In this document: piece by piece, positions 25,133 through 33,835 of the stretch
Numbering within the stretch: position 1 is the first letter of the stretch
Layout: each line of letters starts with the position of its first letter
Origin: Tissierella sp.
GTDB lineage: Bacteria > Bacillota > Clostridia > Tissierellales > Tissierellaceae
Assembly (NCBI RefSeq): GCF_031460495.1
Contig: NZ_JAVKTS010000001.1
Span: 496,001 to 560,000, forward strand
DNA: 64,000 nucleotides
Direction: 5' to 3'
The notes under the pieces: generated by a model
What the model was told of the DNA's origin: nothing
What the model saw: only the letters and a program-made list of their open reading frames with translations
Database searches by the model: none
Position numbers and translations under genes: made by a program

Positions 25133-26509
25133 ATGGGTAAAAATAGCAAGATATTTGCAGAGGAAAAAATCGGGAAACTATTACTTAGGATTTCTATACC
25201 AATTATAATTTCATTTCTTGTATCTGAATTATACAATATGGTAGATACAATATTTGTAGGAAGAGAAGTAGGTGGAATAGGAATAGGAGCTTTGGTCCTG
25301 GTATTTCCAATTCAAAGAATAATAATAGCATTAAGTATCATGGTAGCAGTTGGAACATCAACAGCATTTTCTAGAGCGAACGGGCAAGGTAATACAGAAA
25401 AAGCTAGAAAAGTTATTAAGAATGGTTATTCACTTTCAGCTTTAATTATGCTAACGATTACAATTTTAATATATATATTTTCAGAGAAGATCCTTATAGG
25501 TCTTGGTGCAAGTAATCAGACATTAGAATATGCTAATTCTTATCTAAGTATAATTATATTTGGATCTATATTCTTAAGTCTAACAACTTTTATATCAAAT
25601 ATTATGGTATCCTTAGGCAATAATAAGATTTCAATAATAAGTACTAGTATAGGAGCTATAATTAATATAATTCTTGATTATATATTAGTAGTTGAATTTA
25701 AGATGGGTATCAAAGGTGCTGCAGTTGCAACAACAATATCTCAAATTATAGGGTTTTCATATGCATATTATCATTATTCAAAGGTGAAAAAAGAATATAA
25801 AATAACATCAGGATTTGAATTAGATAAAAAATTAATATTACCAATTATTTTAGTAGGCTTATCTTCCTTTATAATAGAATCAGAAGACGGAATTCTAATG
25901 GCAGTATTGAATCATCTACTACTTAATTCAGTAGGAGATAATGGAATAATAGTACTTGGAGTTATATCTAAGGTTTATATGTTTTTATTTATTACTATGT
26001 TTGGTATCGCTTCAGCAATGCAACCTATCGCTGCATTTAATGTGGGAGCCAAGAACTATAAAAGACTAAAGGCAGTAATGTATAAGACTACAATTTACGC
26101 TTTTATTACATCGGCTATAATGTGGGTATTGGTCATGATATTCGCACCACAAATAATATCCATATTTGTAAAGGAAGCTGAGATAATAAAAGAATCAATA
26201 ATAGCCCTTAGAATAATGATTTCAGTATTACCAGTAGTTAGCATTTACTATGTATCTATATTCTATTTTCAAGCTATGGGAAAGGCAAAGACTTCAATAC
26301 TTGTAGCAGTACTTAAACAATTATTGATAATGTTACCTTTGTCTATTATACTGGTAAGAGTATTCAACCTAGGAGCATTAGGTGTTTGGATATCATATCC
26401 AATATCAGATATATTAGCTAGTATTAGTGCATATTTCCTTGTAAAAAATGAGGGTATAGAATTAAGTATAAAGGTAAACAAACAAATTGAGCGTGAAAAA
26501 ATAGCATAG
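25133..26509 (+). CDS. MATE family efflux transporter
   Basis: 458 residues, twelve membrane helices in two MATE halves. Seen: GKLLLRISIPIIISFLVSELYNMVDTIFVGR at the N-terminus split across the first helices, GIGALVLVFPI, and AMQPIAAFNVGAKNYKRLK in the second half. Exports cationic drugs or metabolites using Na+ or H+. The length is normal. The ribosome site GGAGG lies inside the hairpin at 25085-25125, which suggests translational control. The terminator at 26512 makes it a single-gene unit. Confidence 0.92.
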   Translation: MGKNSKIFAEEKIGKLLLRISIPIIISFLVSELYNMVDTIFVGREVGGIGIGALVLVFPIQRIIIALSIMVAVGTSTAFSRANGQGNTEKARKVIKNGYSLSALIMLTITILIYIFSEKILIGLGASNQTLEYANSYLSIIIFGSIFLSLTTFISNIMVSLGNNKISIISTSIGAIINIILDYILVVEFKMGIKGAAVATTISQIIGFSYAYYHYSKVKKEYKITSGFELDKKLILPIILVGLSSFIIESEDGILMAVLNHLLLNSVGDNGIIVLGVISKVYMFLFITMFGIASAMQPIAAFNVGAKNYKRLKAVMYKTTIYAFITSAIMWVLVMIFAPQIISIFVKEAEIIKESIIALRIMISVLPVVSIYYVSIFYFQAMGKAKTSILVAVLKQLLIMLPLSIILVRVFNLGALGVWISYPISDILASISAYFLVKNEGIELSIKVNKQIEREKIA

Positions 26510-26511
26510 AT

Positions 26512-26548
26512 AAAAAATATCAGGATATAAGATCCTGATATTTTTTTT
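26512..26548 (+). terminator. Terminator after the MATE gene
   Basis: A ~14-bp stem (AAAATATCAGGAT / ATCCTGATATTTT) with loop ATAAG, then a long T run. Confidence 0.88.
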
Positions 26549-26553
26549 ATTAA

Positions 26554-26628
26554 AACACTTGCAATACTATAAGGAAAGTGTTACTCTTAATATAGATACA
26601 CTACATAAGGGAACGGATAAGCGTACCC
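26554..26628 (+). other. Two short hairpins in the ECF S-component upstream region
   Basis: AACACTT/AAGTGTT (26554-26560, 26576-26582) and GGGAACG/CGTACCC with one mismatch (26609-26615, 26622-26628). They lie between a terminator and an ECF S gene, a place where riboswitches are frequent. They do not match any riboswitch class I recognise. Confidence 0.3.
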
Positions 26629-26652
26629 ATACAAAACAGAGGGGGAATTGAA

Positions 26653-27147
26653 ATGAAAGAAATGAATACTAAAACAATAACTAGGCTAGCAATACTCATG
26701 GCTTTAACTGTAGTTATGACTATGGTAGTCCACATACCAACCTTTGGCACCAATGGATACTTGAACCTTGGGGATATGGTAGTATTTTTAGCAGCCCTTA
26801 TGCTAGGGAGAAAGGGCGGATTTTTAGTAGGTGGAGTAGGGTCAGCTTTAGCAGATATATTGCTTGGATATACCCATTATGCTCCTATTACTCTTATAGT
26901 TAAAGGATTAGAGGGATATATTGCAGGAAGACTACTTGAGACTAAACTAGGTCAAAGAAGCCCACTTTTTGCTACAAGCGTAGGTGGAATATGGATGGCC
27001 TTTGGATATTATTTTGCAGAAATATTTATGTACGGTGGAAAGGCAGCTATGGCATCAATTCCAGGTAACTTATTGCAAGGAATTGTAGGTGCAATTTCAG
27101 CAGTTGCATTATTTACTGCAATAAAAAGGACAAAAATAGCAAATTAG
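26653..27147 (+). CDS. ECF transporter S component
   Basis: 164 residues with five to six membrane helices. N-terminal TRLAILMALTVVMTMVVHIP and the LNLGDMVVFLAALMLGRKGGFLVGGVGSALADI region (in two parts) match the PF07155-type substrate-binding S component of energy-coupling-factor vitamin transporters. This family takes up thiamine-precursor, pyridoxine-like or other vitamins, and the ligand cannot be told. It works with a shared EcfAA'T module, which is not in this window. GGGGG lies before the ATG. It is monocistronic with structured leader sequence upstream. Confidence 0.85.
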   Translation: MKEMNTKTITRLAILMALTVVMTMVVHIPTFGTNGYLNLGDMVVFLAALMLGRKGGFLVGGVGSALADILLGYTHYAPITLIVKGLEGYIAGRLLETKLGQRSPLFATSVGGIWMAFGYYFAEIFMYGGKAAMASIPGNLLQGIVGAISAVALFTAIKRTKIAN

Positions 27148-27149
27148 AT

Positions 27150-27202
27150 AAAAAAGATGCAATTGGTACTACAGGGAATGTAGACTAATTGCATCTTTTA
27201 TT
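27150..27202. terminator. Bidirectional terminator, ECF S gene versus activase-related gene
   Basis: A ~14-bp stem (AAGATGCAATTGGT / ACTAATTGCATCTT, one G-T pair) with an internal CTACA/TGTAG stem and A/T tails on both sides. Confidence 0.85.
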
Positions 27203-28555
27203 TTAGTAACTCTCTACTTCAAGTTTTTTACCTAAATTTATAGCTTTCTTTTCTGGAATTAATTGCTCTTTCTTTGCTTTAATAGGATTGTTTATATCAA
27301 GCTTTTCCTTTGCCATAGATAACATTAATTTAATCCTATTTTCCTGATTTACTTTAGTTGCACTAGGGTCATAATCTATAGGTACTATATTTGCAGATGA
27401 ATAAATATCCTTGATTTTACGAATCATTCCTTTACCAATGATATGATTAGGTAAACATCCAAAGGGTTGAGCACATACTATATTTTCATATCCAGTCTTT
27501 ACTAAGTCAACCATTTCAGCTGTAAGTACCCAGCCCTCACCCATCTTGCAGCCATGACCAATGATATCTTTTCCTACTGCTTTTAAATCTTCAAAAGAAG
27601 AAGGAGGAGTAAAATTACTATTCTCTTTTACAGCATCTATTATCATTTCTTCAAACTTCACAAGATAATCTCTAATTTTTGATGAAATGCTCCTTTTCAC
27701 AGAACTTCCCCCATAGATATTCACATCTTCAACCCTGTTATCTACAGTATATATCGCAAAGCCCATGATGCCAGGCACCATGACTTCACAGCCTTGGTCA
27801 ATAAGGAAATCCACTAAATGATTGTTAGCTAATTTAGAATATTTTACATATATTTCTCCTACAATACCTACTTTGATTTTTTCCTCAAGATAAAGAGGTA
27901 TTTTTGAGAAGGACTTAACTATTTTTTTAAGATTCGCCTTTATTTCTTTTATTCTATATCCATTATTCGACTTAGATTGTTTTTCTAAGTCTTGAATCCA
28001 ATGCTGAACTAGCTGATCACTTTCGCCCCTAGTGATTTCATATGCCTTTACTTGATTTTGCAATAGCATCAACATATCTCCATAGGTTGTTGCCACCAAC
28101 AGTCTTTTTATCAATGGTAAGGTCAATTTAAATCCACTATCTTTTTCAAGACCAGCAAGATTAAAAGAAATAACTGGGATATGCTTAAAACCAGCTTTAG
28201 CTAGAGCCTTCCTTAGTAAATGTATATAATTTGAAGCACGACATCCTCCACCAGTTTGGCTAATCAATAATGCAGTTTTATTTATATCATATTTACCAGA
28301 TTTTAATGCATCTATCATTTGACCTATGACCAAGAGTGCAGGATAACAAGTATCATTGTGTACATATTTTAGTCCTTCATGTACTACGGAAGGGCCTTCA
28401 TTCTGTAGTATTTCCATCTTGTAGCCATACTCTTCAAAGATATTTTTATAAATAGAGAAATGAATAGGGGACATTTCAGGAACTAATATGGTGTAATCAT
28501 CTTTCATCTCTTTAGTAAACATAACCTTTGAATTTTGATTATTATTATTTAGCAT
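27203..28555 (-). CDS. Activase-related protein, C-terminal module of a split 2-hydroxyacyl-CoA dehydratase activator (COG3581-like)
   Basis: 450 residues. Resembles the C-terminal module of the very large two-activase proteins of Clostridia (sugar-kinase/HSP70/actin superfamily, dehydratase-related). Seen: YVHNDTCYPALLVIGQMIDAL, QTGGGCRASNYI, GHGCKMGEGWVL and AQPFGCLPNHIIGKGM, cysteines of the kind that could bind an iron-sulfur cluster. The ATG lies inside the end of the upstream gene (11-base overlap), so translation is coupled. In many relatives this is fused to the upstream protein in one ~1400-residue chain. Here it is separate. The substrate is unknown. Confidence 0.8.
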   Translation of the reverse strand: MLNNNNQNSKVMFTKEMKDDYTILVPEMSPIHFSIYKNIFEEYGYKMEILQNEGPSVVHEGLKYVHNDTCYPALLVIGQMIDALKSGKYDINKTALLISQTGGGCRASNYIHLLRKALAKAGFKHIPVISFNLAGLEKDSGFKLTLPLIKRLLVATTYGDMLMLLQNQVKAYEITRGESDQLVQHWIQDLEKQSKSNNGYRIKEIKANLKKIVKSFSKIPLYLEEKIKVGIVGEIYVKYSKLANNHLVDFLIDQGCEVMVPGIMGFAIYTVDNRVEDVNIYGGSSVKRSISSKIRDYLVKFEEMIIDAVKENSNFTPPSSFEDLKAVGKDIIGHGCKMGEGWVLTAEMVDLVKTGYENIVCAQPFGCLPNHIIGKGMIRKIKDIYSSANIVPIDYDPSATKVNQENRIKLMLSMAKEKLDINNPIKAKKEQLIPEKKAINLGKKLEVESY

Positions 28556-31469
28556 CTTGCATTAACCCCTTCCCTTGATTTAGGGCTTCCATAAGACTCC
28601 TAAGTCTAATTCTTACTGCTCCAAGATTTGTTATTTCATCAATTTTAATCTGAGTATAAATCTTACCTTCGTTTTCCAGTATCTCACAAACTTCGTCTGT
28701 AGTTACAGCATCTAGACCACAGCCAAAGGATACTAATTGCACTAAATTCATATTAGGTTTATCCTTTATATATTGTGCTGCAGCATATAATCTAGAGTGA
28801 TAAGTCCATTGGTCTAATACATCTGTAGGACTTTCTTTAATATTATGGCTTATTACATCTTCTGACACTACAATTGCTCCTAATTGACAAATTAGTTTAT
28901 CGATACTATTGTTTACCTCAGGATCCACATGATATGGTCTACCTGCCAATACAATAACTGGCAGTTCATTTTCATTAGCATATTCAATATATTCATTACC
29001 CTTATCTCTAATCTTTTTCATATATGAATAATACTCTTCAAAACCTTTATTTACTGCATTTTTGATCTCATTAATCTTTATATCTTTATAATATCTAGAT
29101 AAAATTACATGGATCTTCTTGATAAAATCCTTTGGTCTGTGAAGGCCTATATAATCATAGATAAAATTAATTTCTTTAAGCTCTGTTATATTAGCAGCTA
29201 CTAGCTCTGGATAATATGCAACAACAGGACAATTATAATGATTATCCCCTAGACCTTCATCTAGATTGTAGCTCATACATGGATAGAATATTGTATTTAT
29301 ACCATCATTAATTAGGGCGCCAATATGTCCATGAACAAGTTTTGCTGGATAGCAAATAGTATCAGAGGGTATAGTATGCTGACCGCTTAAGTACAAATCT
29401 CTGTTAGATTTAGGAGAGATATTGACCTCAAATCCTAACTCAGTAAAGAAACTATGCCAAAAAGGTAATAATTCGTACATATTTAGTACCATTGGTATAC
29501 CAATTTTTCCCCTAGAACCTTTTACTGGCTTATACTCATTTAATAAGTTTAATTTATAATCGTAAATACTTAAATTTTTAGTTGTATTCTTTTTTGCTAA
29601 TGGTCTTTCACAGCGATTCCCACTGATAAATTTTCTATCATTATCAAAGGTATTGATAGTAAGTCTACAATTATTATTACAAAGGCCACAATTAGTTCCC
29701 TTAACTTCATGGGAAAATTGATTTAAATCATCATTAGATAGAATAGAGCTATTGCCTTTGGAATTAACTTTGGAGTATAAAGCTGCTCCATAAGCACCCA
29801 TTAGACCGGAGATATTAGGTCGTACAACTTCCTTCTCTATTTCCAGTTCGAAGGATCTAAGGACAGCATCATTTAAAAATGTACCACCTTGTACTACAAT
29901 GTTTTCTCCTAAGTCTTCAGCCGAGGCGGCACGAATTACCTTATATATAGCATTTTTAACTACAGAAGAAGATAGTCCAGCAGAAATATCTTCAATAGTA
30001 GCACCATCCTTTTGAGCTTGCTTTACAGAAGAGTTCATAAAGACTGTACAGCGAGACCCAAGATCAACTGGTTTAGTAGCAAAGATTCCAAGCTTAGCAA
30101 AATCTATAATACTGTAATTTAAAGCTTCTGCAAAGGTTTGCAAAAATGAGCCACAACCAGAAGAACATGCTTCATTTAGAAAGACATTGTCAATTACATC
30201 ATTTCTAATCTTAAAGCATTTAATATCTTGACCACCTATATCTATTATAAAGTCCACATTAGGCTTAAATTTCTTAGCAGCAGTAAAATGTGCAATAGTT
30301 TCTACAAGGCCATAATCTATCTTGAATGCATTTTTTATTATATCTTCACCATAGCCTGTAACAGCTGAAGATATAATAGAAATATGAGGATATAGAGTAT
30401 AGAACTCCTTTAGGAAATCTTTTATAATAGATACAGGATTGCCGCTACTGGCTACATACTTTGAATATAGAATGAATTCATTGTCATCAATTATAGTCAT
30501 CTTAACTGTAGTAGAACCAGCGTCAATACCTAGATATGCATTACCTTTATATTCATTTGGATTAGAATATAGAACCTTTTCTTTTTCATGCCTATCTAAG
30601 AAAGTTTTATAATCCTCTTCATCTTTAAATAAAGCAGAGCTTGAAGCAAACTCTCCATCACCCTTATAATTTTCTATAAGGGATATCAAGGAAGCAAGAT
30701 CTTGTCGTTGATTGTGAGGCATCAATGCTGCTCCTAATGCAACAAAGTATAATGAGTTCTCTGGACAAGTTCCTTTTGTATTTAGAGTAGTATCAAAGCT
30801 ATTTCTTAGCTCTGGCAAAAAGGTAAGAGGACCACCTAGATATACAATATTACCTGTCAGTTTTCTACCTTGGGCTAAGCCACCTACTGTTTGATTTACA
30901 ACAGCATAGAAGATACTAGCCGCCACATCATTTTTTTTAGCACCTTGATTTAACAAAGGTTGTACATCAGATTTGGCAAATACTCCACATCTTGATGCAA
31001 TGGTATATGTTCTATCATGAGATGCAGCTAAATGATTCATCTCATCAGGACTTACATTTAATAGAGTTGCCATTTGATCTATAAAAGCACCAGTGCCACC
31101 TGCACAAGAGCCGTTCATACGAACTTCTAATCCATCGCTTAGGAAAAGTATCTTAGCATCCTCTCCTCCAAGTTCAATGACCACATCAGTATTTGGAAGC
31201 AGCTTACTTACAGCCACACGAGTAGCATATACCTCTTGCACAAAGGAAATATCACACTTATCTGCTAATCCCATACCAGCAGAACCAGAAATGGAGAAAT
31301 TCACATCTTCATTTATCTTGCATTCTTTCATAATTCTTTTTAATAATTCAGCAGTCTTATGAGTGATTTGAGAATAATGACGTTCATAAGAGCTAAATAT
31401 AATATTATCATTCTTGTCTAGTACTACTGCTTTAAGCGTAGTAGAGCCAACATCAAGACCTATTCGCAT
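28545..31469 (-). CDS. Tandem BadF/BadG/BcrA/BcrD-type activase protein (2-hydroxyacyl-CoA dehydratase activator-like)
   Basis: 974 residues. Two ASKHA ATPase/activase domains in tandem: first ~1-255 (RIGLDVGSTTLKAVVLD, GSCAGGTGAFIDQMA), second ~315-570 (LGIDAGSTTVKMTIID, NEACSSGCGSFLQTFAEAL), then a DUF2229-type region (~640-970; cysteines in CGLCNNNCRL, SDTICYPAKLVHGH, FYPCMSYN, SFGCGLDAVTTDE). Activases use ATP hydrolysis and a [4Fe-4S] cluster bridged between subunits to inject an electron into dehydratases. No HgdA/HgdB-type dehydratase lies nearby, so the electron acceptor is unknown. The ATG at 31469 lies behind AAGGGTG. A GTG three codons earlier is the alternative. Confidence 0.85.
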   Translation of the reverse strand: MRIGLDVGSTTLKAVVLDKNDNIIFSSYERHYSQITHKTAELLKRIMKECKINEDVNFSISGSAGMGLADKCDISFVQEVYATRVAVSKLLPNTDVVIELGGEDAKILFLSDGLEVRMNGSCAGGTGAFIDQMATLLNVSPDEMNHLAASHDRTYTIASRCGVFAKSDVQPLLNQGAKKNDVAASIFYAVVNQTVGGLAQGRKLTGNIVYLGGPLTFLPELRNSFDTTLNTKGTCPENSLYFVALGAALMPHNQRQDLASLISLIENYKGDGEFASSSALFKDEEDYKTFLDRHEKEKVLYSNPNEYKGNAYLGIDAGSTTVKMTIIDDNEFILYSKYVASSGNPVSIIKDFLKEFYTLYPHISIISSAVTGYGEDIIKNAFKIDYGLVETIAHFTAAKKFKPNVDFIIDIGGQDIKCFKIRNDVIDNVFLNEACSSGCGSFLQTFAEALNYSIIDFAKLGIFATKPVDLGSRCTVFMNSSVKQAQKDGATIEDISAGLSSSVVKNAIYKVIRAASAEDLGENIVVQGGTFLNDAVLRSFELEIEKEVVRPNISGLMGAYGAALYSKVNSKGNSSILSNDDLNQFSHEVKGTNCGLCNNNCRLTINTFDNDRKFISGNRCERPLAKKNTTKNLSIYDYKLNLLNEYKPVKGSRGKIGIPMVLNMYELLPFWHSFFTELGFEVNISPKSNRDLYLSGQHTIPSDTICYPAKLVHGHIGALINDGINTIFYPCMSYNLDEGLGDNHYNCPVVAYYPELVAANITELKEINFIYDYIGLHRPKDFIKKIHVILSRYYKDIKINEIKNAVNKGFEEYYSYMKKIRDKGNEYIEYANENELPVIVLAGRPYHVDPEVNNSIDKLICQLGAIVVSEDVISHNIKESPTDVLDQWTYHSRLYAAAQYIKDKPNMNLVQLVSFGCGLDAVTTDEVCEILENEGKIYTQIKIDEITNLGAVRIRLRSLMEALNQGKGLMQDAK

Positions 31470-31549
31470 AATAATCACCCTTCATTTTGTGTAATTAAGT
31501 TAATTATACTACAATGAAATTATAATTCAATATATCCATGTTTTGGAAT

Positions 31550-31592
31550 AAAAAAATTGTAGCAGGAAGGGCACCTTGCTACAATTTTTTTA
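31550..31592 (-). terminator. Terminator after the AraC-kinase fusion gene
   Basis: A 9-11-bp stem (ATTGTAGCA / TGCTACAAT) flanked by A7 and T7, active on the minus strand. It is homologous to the terminator of the flavin oxidoreductase gene at 38451-38488. Confidence 0.8.
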
Positions 31593-31620
31593 ATATCCCC
31601 TTTGATATTGCTTGTGGTAT
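31593..31620 (-). pseudogene. Fossil 3' end of an old-yellow-enzyme gene
   Basis: On the minus strand the bases just before the terminator read YHKQYQRGY-stop in one frame. The flavin oxidoreductase at 38487-39503 ends YPKQYERGYY-stop and is followed by a similar GTAGCAGG hairpin. The two blocks of about 65 bases are clearly related, although this copy is cut off after about ten codons by the AraC-kinase gene end. Confidence 0.55.
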
Positions 31621-31626
31621 TTTAAG

Positions 31627-32949
31627 TTATAGATTTCCAAAGCATTTTTCTCTATTTTCCCAAATCCAAATAAGCATTTCTCTGTTTCTCATGGCAATAT
31701 TTTTGTAGGTTTCTTCTGTTAGGAACCATGCAATAAAAATCATTTGAATGGAATAAATTATATATGGAATTGCGAATTTCTCTCCTATTGTTAATTTGCA
31801 TACTTTGTCATATCCAGCAATAATTCCTTTTAAAATTTCATCCCATTTATCAAAACCATCCTCAATCTCATCTGCTTCTGATAAAATTCCTGTGGCACAA
31901 TAGCAAGGGTCAAAAATTCTTACATTACGCTGACTAATTACAAAATCAATAAACCCACTAACTTCACCATTATGAAGCATAATATTTGATGGATTAGCAT
32001 CACGATGAATTATATGTCGTGGCAAATCATCGTAAATTTTGATTAGATTTTCAGTAAAATCATTGTAAAATTCATCTGGTAATGGACATCCCCATTGCTC
32101 CATGGTTGTTCTCGTTTTCGGTAATGCCCAATCTAAAACAGTTTTAAGAAGGTTGCTATCATTTACTTCCAAGTTATTATCTTGTTTTTTAAGGATTTTG
32201 TGTAGGTTGCCAATTGCTTCACCATATTTTTTGCCTGTTTTAACCCTATCTCCTGTATAACGCTCTTCAGGTGTTAAAAATTCACCCTTGATACGGTTTG
32301 TAATACAAAAGTATCTGTCATCTTCAATAATAAAATCCTCACCACTAATAGTTTTAACGGGACTTGCTGAAAGCATGCCCGCTTTTTCTAATTCCCTTGA
32401 AATAGCAATATGGGTTCTTAGTCCTGAAATGTTTTTCCCTGTTTTGAAGATATAATCATCTCCAATAGTCCATGTATCATTGGATTTTACGGAACCACCA
32501 GCTTTAAAGGTAGTGCCGATTTCTAGATTTGCATATATATCCCAGTTTGATAAAAGTTGTCTTATTTGAGTCTGTGTTAACATAAATTTTGCCTCCCTCA
32601 TTAAATTTACTGCAATTGGCCTTTTTGCAGTATTTAGTTTTAAGAATCTTGTAGGAGAGCAACCATATTCACGCTTGAATGCTTTAAAGAATCCCGCATA
32701 GGTATCAAAGCCGTATAGTAGAGCTATATCTATTGATTTCTTGCCACTTTGAATCTCATAGATTCCATGTTGGAGTCTACGATTAGTAATAAAAGCTGCA
32801 ACAGGCATGCCTACATAGCTGGAGAAAATTCTACAGAAATGATAGGTAGAAAATCCTGAGATTGCTGCAAGCTCTGATAATGATAACTCCGAATTTAGAT
32901 TTTCTTCGATATAGTCAATTGATTTTTGAAGCAATTCAATTATGGTCAT
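31627..32949 (-). CDS. AraC-type HTH fused to an aminoglycoside-phosphotransferase-like kinase
   Basis: 440 residues. Residues ~5-105 contain two AraC helix-turn-helix motifs (LSLSELAAISGFSTYHFCRIF and IDIALLYGFDTYAGFFKAFKREYG). Residues ~130-435 form an APH/choline-kinase-like domain with HIIHRDANPSNIML (catalytic loop) and GFIDFVISQ (metal-binding aspartate, DFG-like position). Such fusions occur in Firmicutes, possibly coupling small-molecule phosphorylation or ligand sensing to transcription. The substrate is unknown and drug resistance should not be assumed. AAAGGAG precedes the ATG. It sits beside the RR/HK/ABC module, transcribed divergently. Confidence 0.88.
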   Translation of the reverse strand: MTIIELLQKSIDYIEENLNSELSLSELAAISGFSTYHFCRIFSSYVGMPVAAFITNRRLQHGIYEIQSGKKSIDIALLYGFDTYAGFFKAFKREYGCSPTRFLKLNTAKRPIAVNLMREAKFMLTQTQIRQLLSNWDIYANLEIGTTFKAGGSVKSNDTWTIGDDYIFKTGKNISGLRTHIAISRELEKAGMLSASPVKTISGEDFIIEDDRYFCITNRIKGEFLTPEERYTGDRVKTGKKYGEAIGNLHKILKKQDNNLEVNDSNLLKTVLDWALPKTRTTMEQWGCPLPDEFYNDFTENLIKIYDDLPRHIIHRDANPSNIMLHNGEVSGFIDFVISQRNVRIFDPCYCATGILSEADEIEDGFDKWDEILKGIIAGYDKVCKLTIGEKFAIPYIIYSIQMIFIAWFLTEETYKNIAMRNREMLIWIWENREKCFGNL

Positions 32950-33060
32950 TATTGTTCTCCTTTCCGCCTAGGGTAATTTAAGTTTAACATAGAGATGGAG
33001 CAAAAATATTTCCTGTATTGCTATAATATGTAATTTTACCATAAAAATCAAAGGGAAAAG

Positions 33061-33085
33061 CAAAAAGAACCGTCCCCAACGCTTT
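33061..33085. repeat. Single arm of a REP-like GGGGACGGTTCTTTTTG repeat
   Basis: CAAAAAGAACCGTCCCC, intergenic. A degenerate two-armed version is at 38396-38443. This sequence is familiar as a dispersed intergenic palindrome in many Firmicutes. Confidence 0.55.
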
Positions 33086-33141
33086 TATAGATATTACATT
33101 TATTTTTATGCTATAATATTTTCAATGAAAGGGGTGCAAAG

Positions 33142-33831
33142 ATGACTAAGATACTTTTAGTGGAAGATGATGCAACTTTAGCCATGGGTATAGAATATTC
33201 TTTGAAAATGGAAGGATATGAAGTGAGTATAGGAAATTCTTTTGTAAAGGGGAAGGAGTTAATAGATACTTTAGACTATGATTTAATAATACTTGATATA
33301 GGTTTACCAGATGGAAATGGATTTGAGTTATGTAAACATATAAGAAAATATAAAAGTACTCCTGTAATATTTCTAACTGCACAAGATGAAGAAGTAAATA
33401 TAGTTATGGGATTAGACATGGGAGCAGATGATTATATAACTAAACCCTTTAGAATAAAGGAATTGATGTCTAGAATAAAGGCCGTACTTAGGAGAATAGC
33501 TAATATTACTAAATGGGATGTTTTAGTATCTGGAGATGTAAAATTAAATCTAATAGAATACAAGGCATATATTAAGGGAGAACCGGTACAGCTTACACCT
33601 TCAGAATATAAGCTATTGGGTATATTAATGAATAATTCTCATCAGGTTTTATCGAGAACAATAATATTGGAAAAGCTTTGGGATATAGATGGAGAATTTG
33701 TAGATGATAATTCCCTCTCAGTTTATATAAGAAGGCTCAGGGAGAAAATAGAGGAGGACTCATCAAATCCTATATATATAAAGACCATAAGAGGTGTAGG
33801 ATATAGATGGGATGTAGATATAAGGGGGTAG
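33142..33831 (+). CDS. OmpR/PhoB family response regulator (Bce-type)
   Basis: 229 residues. Receiver domain (1-115) with acidic pair LVEDD, phospho-acceptor Asp52 in IILDIGLPDG, and TKPFR. C-terminal winged helix (~135-228) with QLTPSEYKLLGILM and IRRLREKIEED ... IKTIRGVGYRWD. First gene of an RR/HK/ABC ATPase/permease cassette in the order of the Bce detoxification modules for peptide antibiotics. AAAGGGGTG lies before the ATG. Direct repeats before the ATPase gene at 35057-35103 are its likely binding sites (inference). Confidence 0.93.
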   Translation: MTKILLVEDDATLAMGIEYSLKMEGYEVSIGNSFVKGKELIDTLDYDLIILDIGLPDGNGFELCKHIRKYKSTPVIFLTAQDEEVNIVMGLDMGADDYITKPFRIKELMSRIKAVLRRIANITKWDVLVSGDVKLNLIEYKAYIKGEPVQLTPSEYKLLGILMNNSHQVLSRTIILEKLWDIDGEFVDDNSLSVYIRRLREKIEEDSSNPIYIKTIRGVGYRWDVDIRG

Positions 33832-33835
33832 AGCT

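Noticed and set aside
31627-32949. An aminoglycoside resistance gene
   Set aside because: The APH-like fold is shared by many metabolic kinases, and the AraC fusion points to regulation. Resistance cannot be claimed from sequence.
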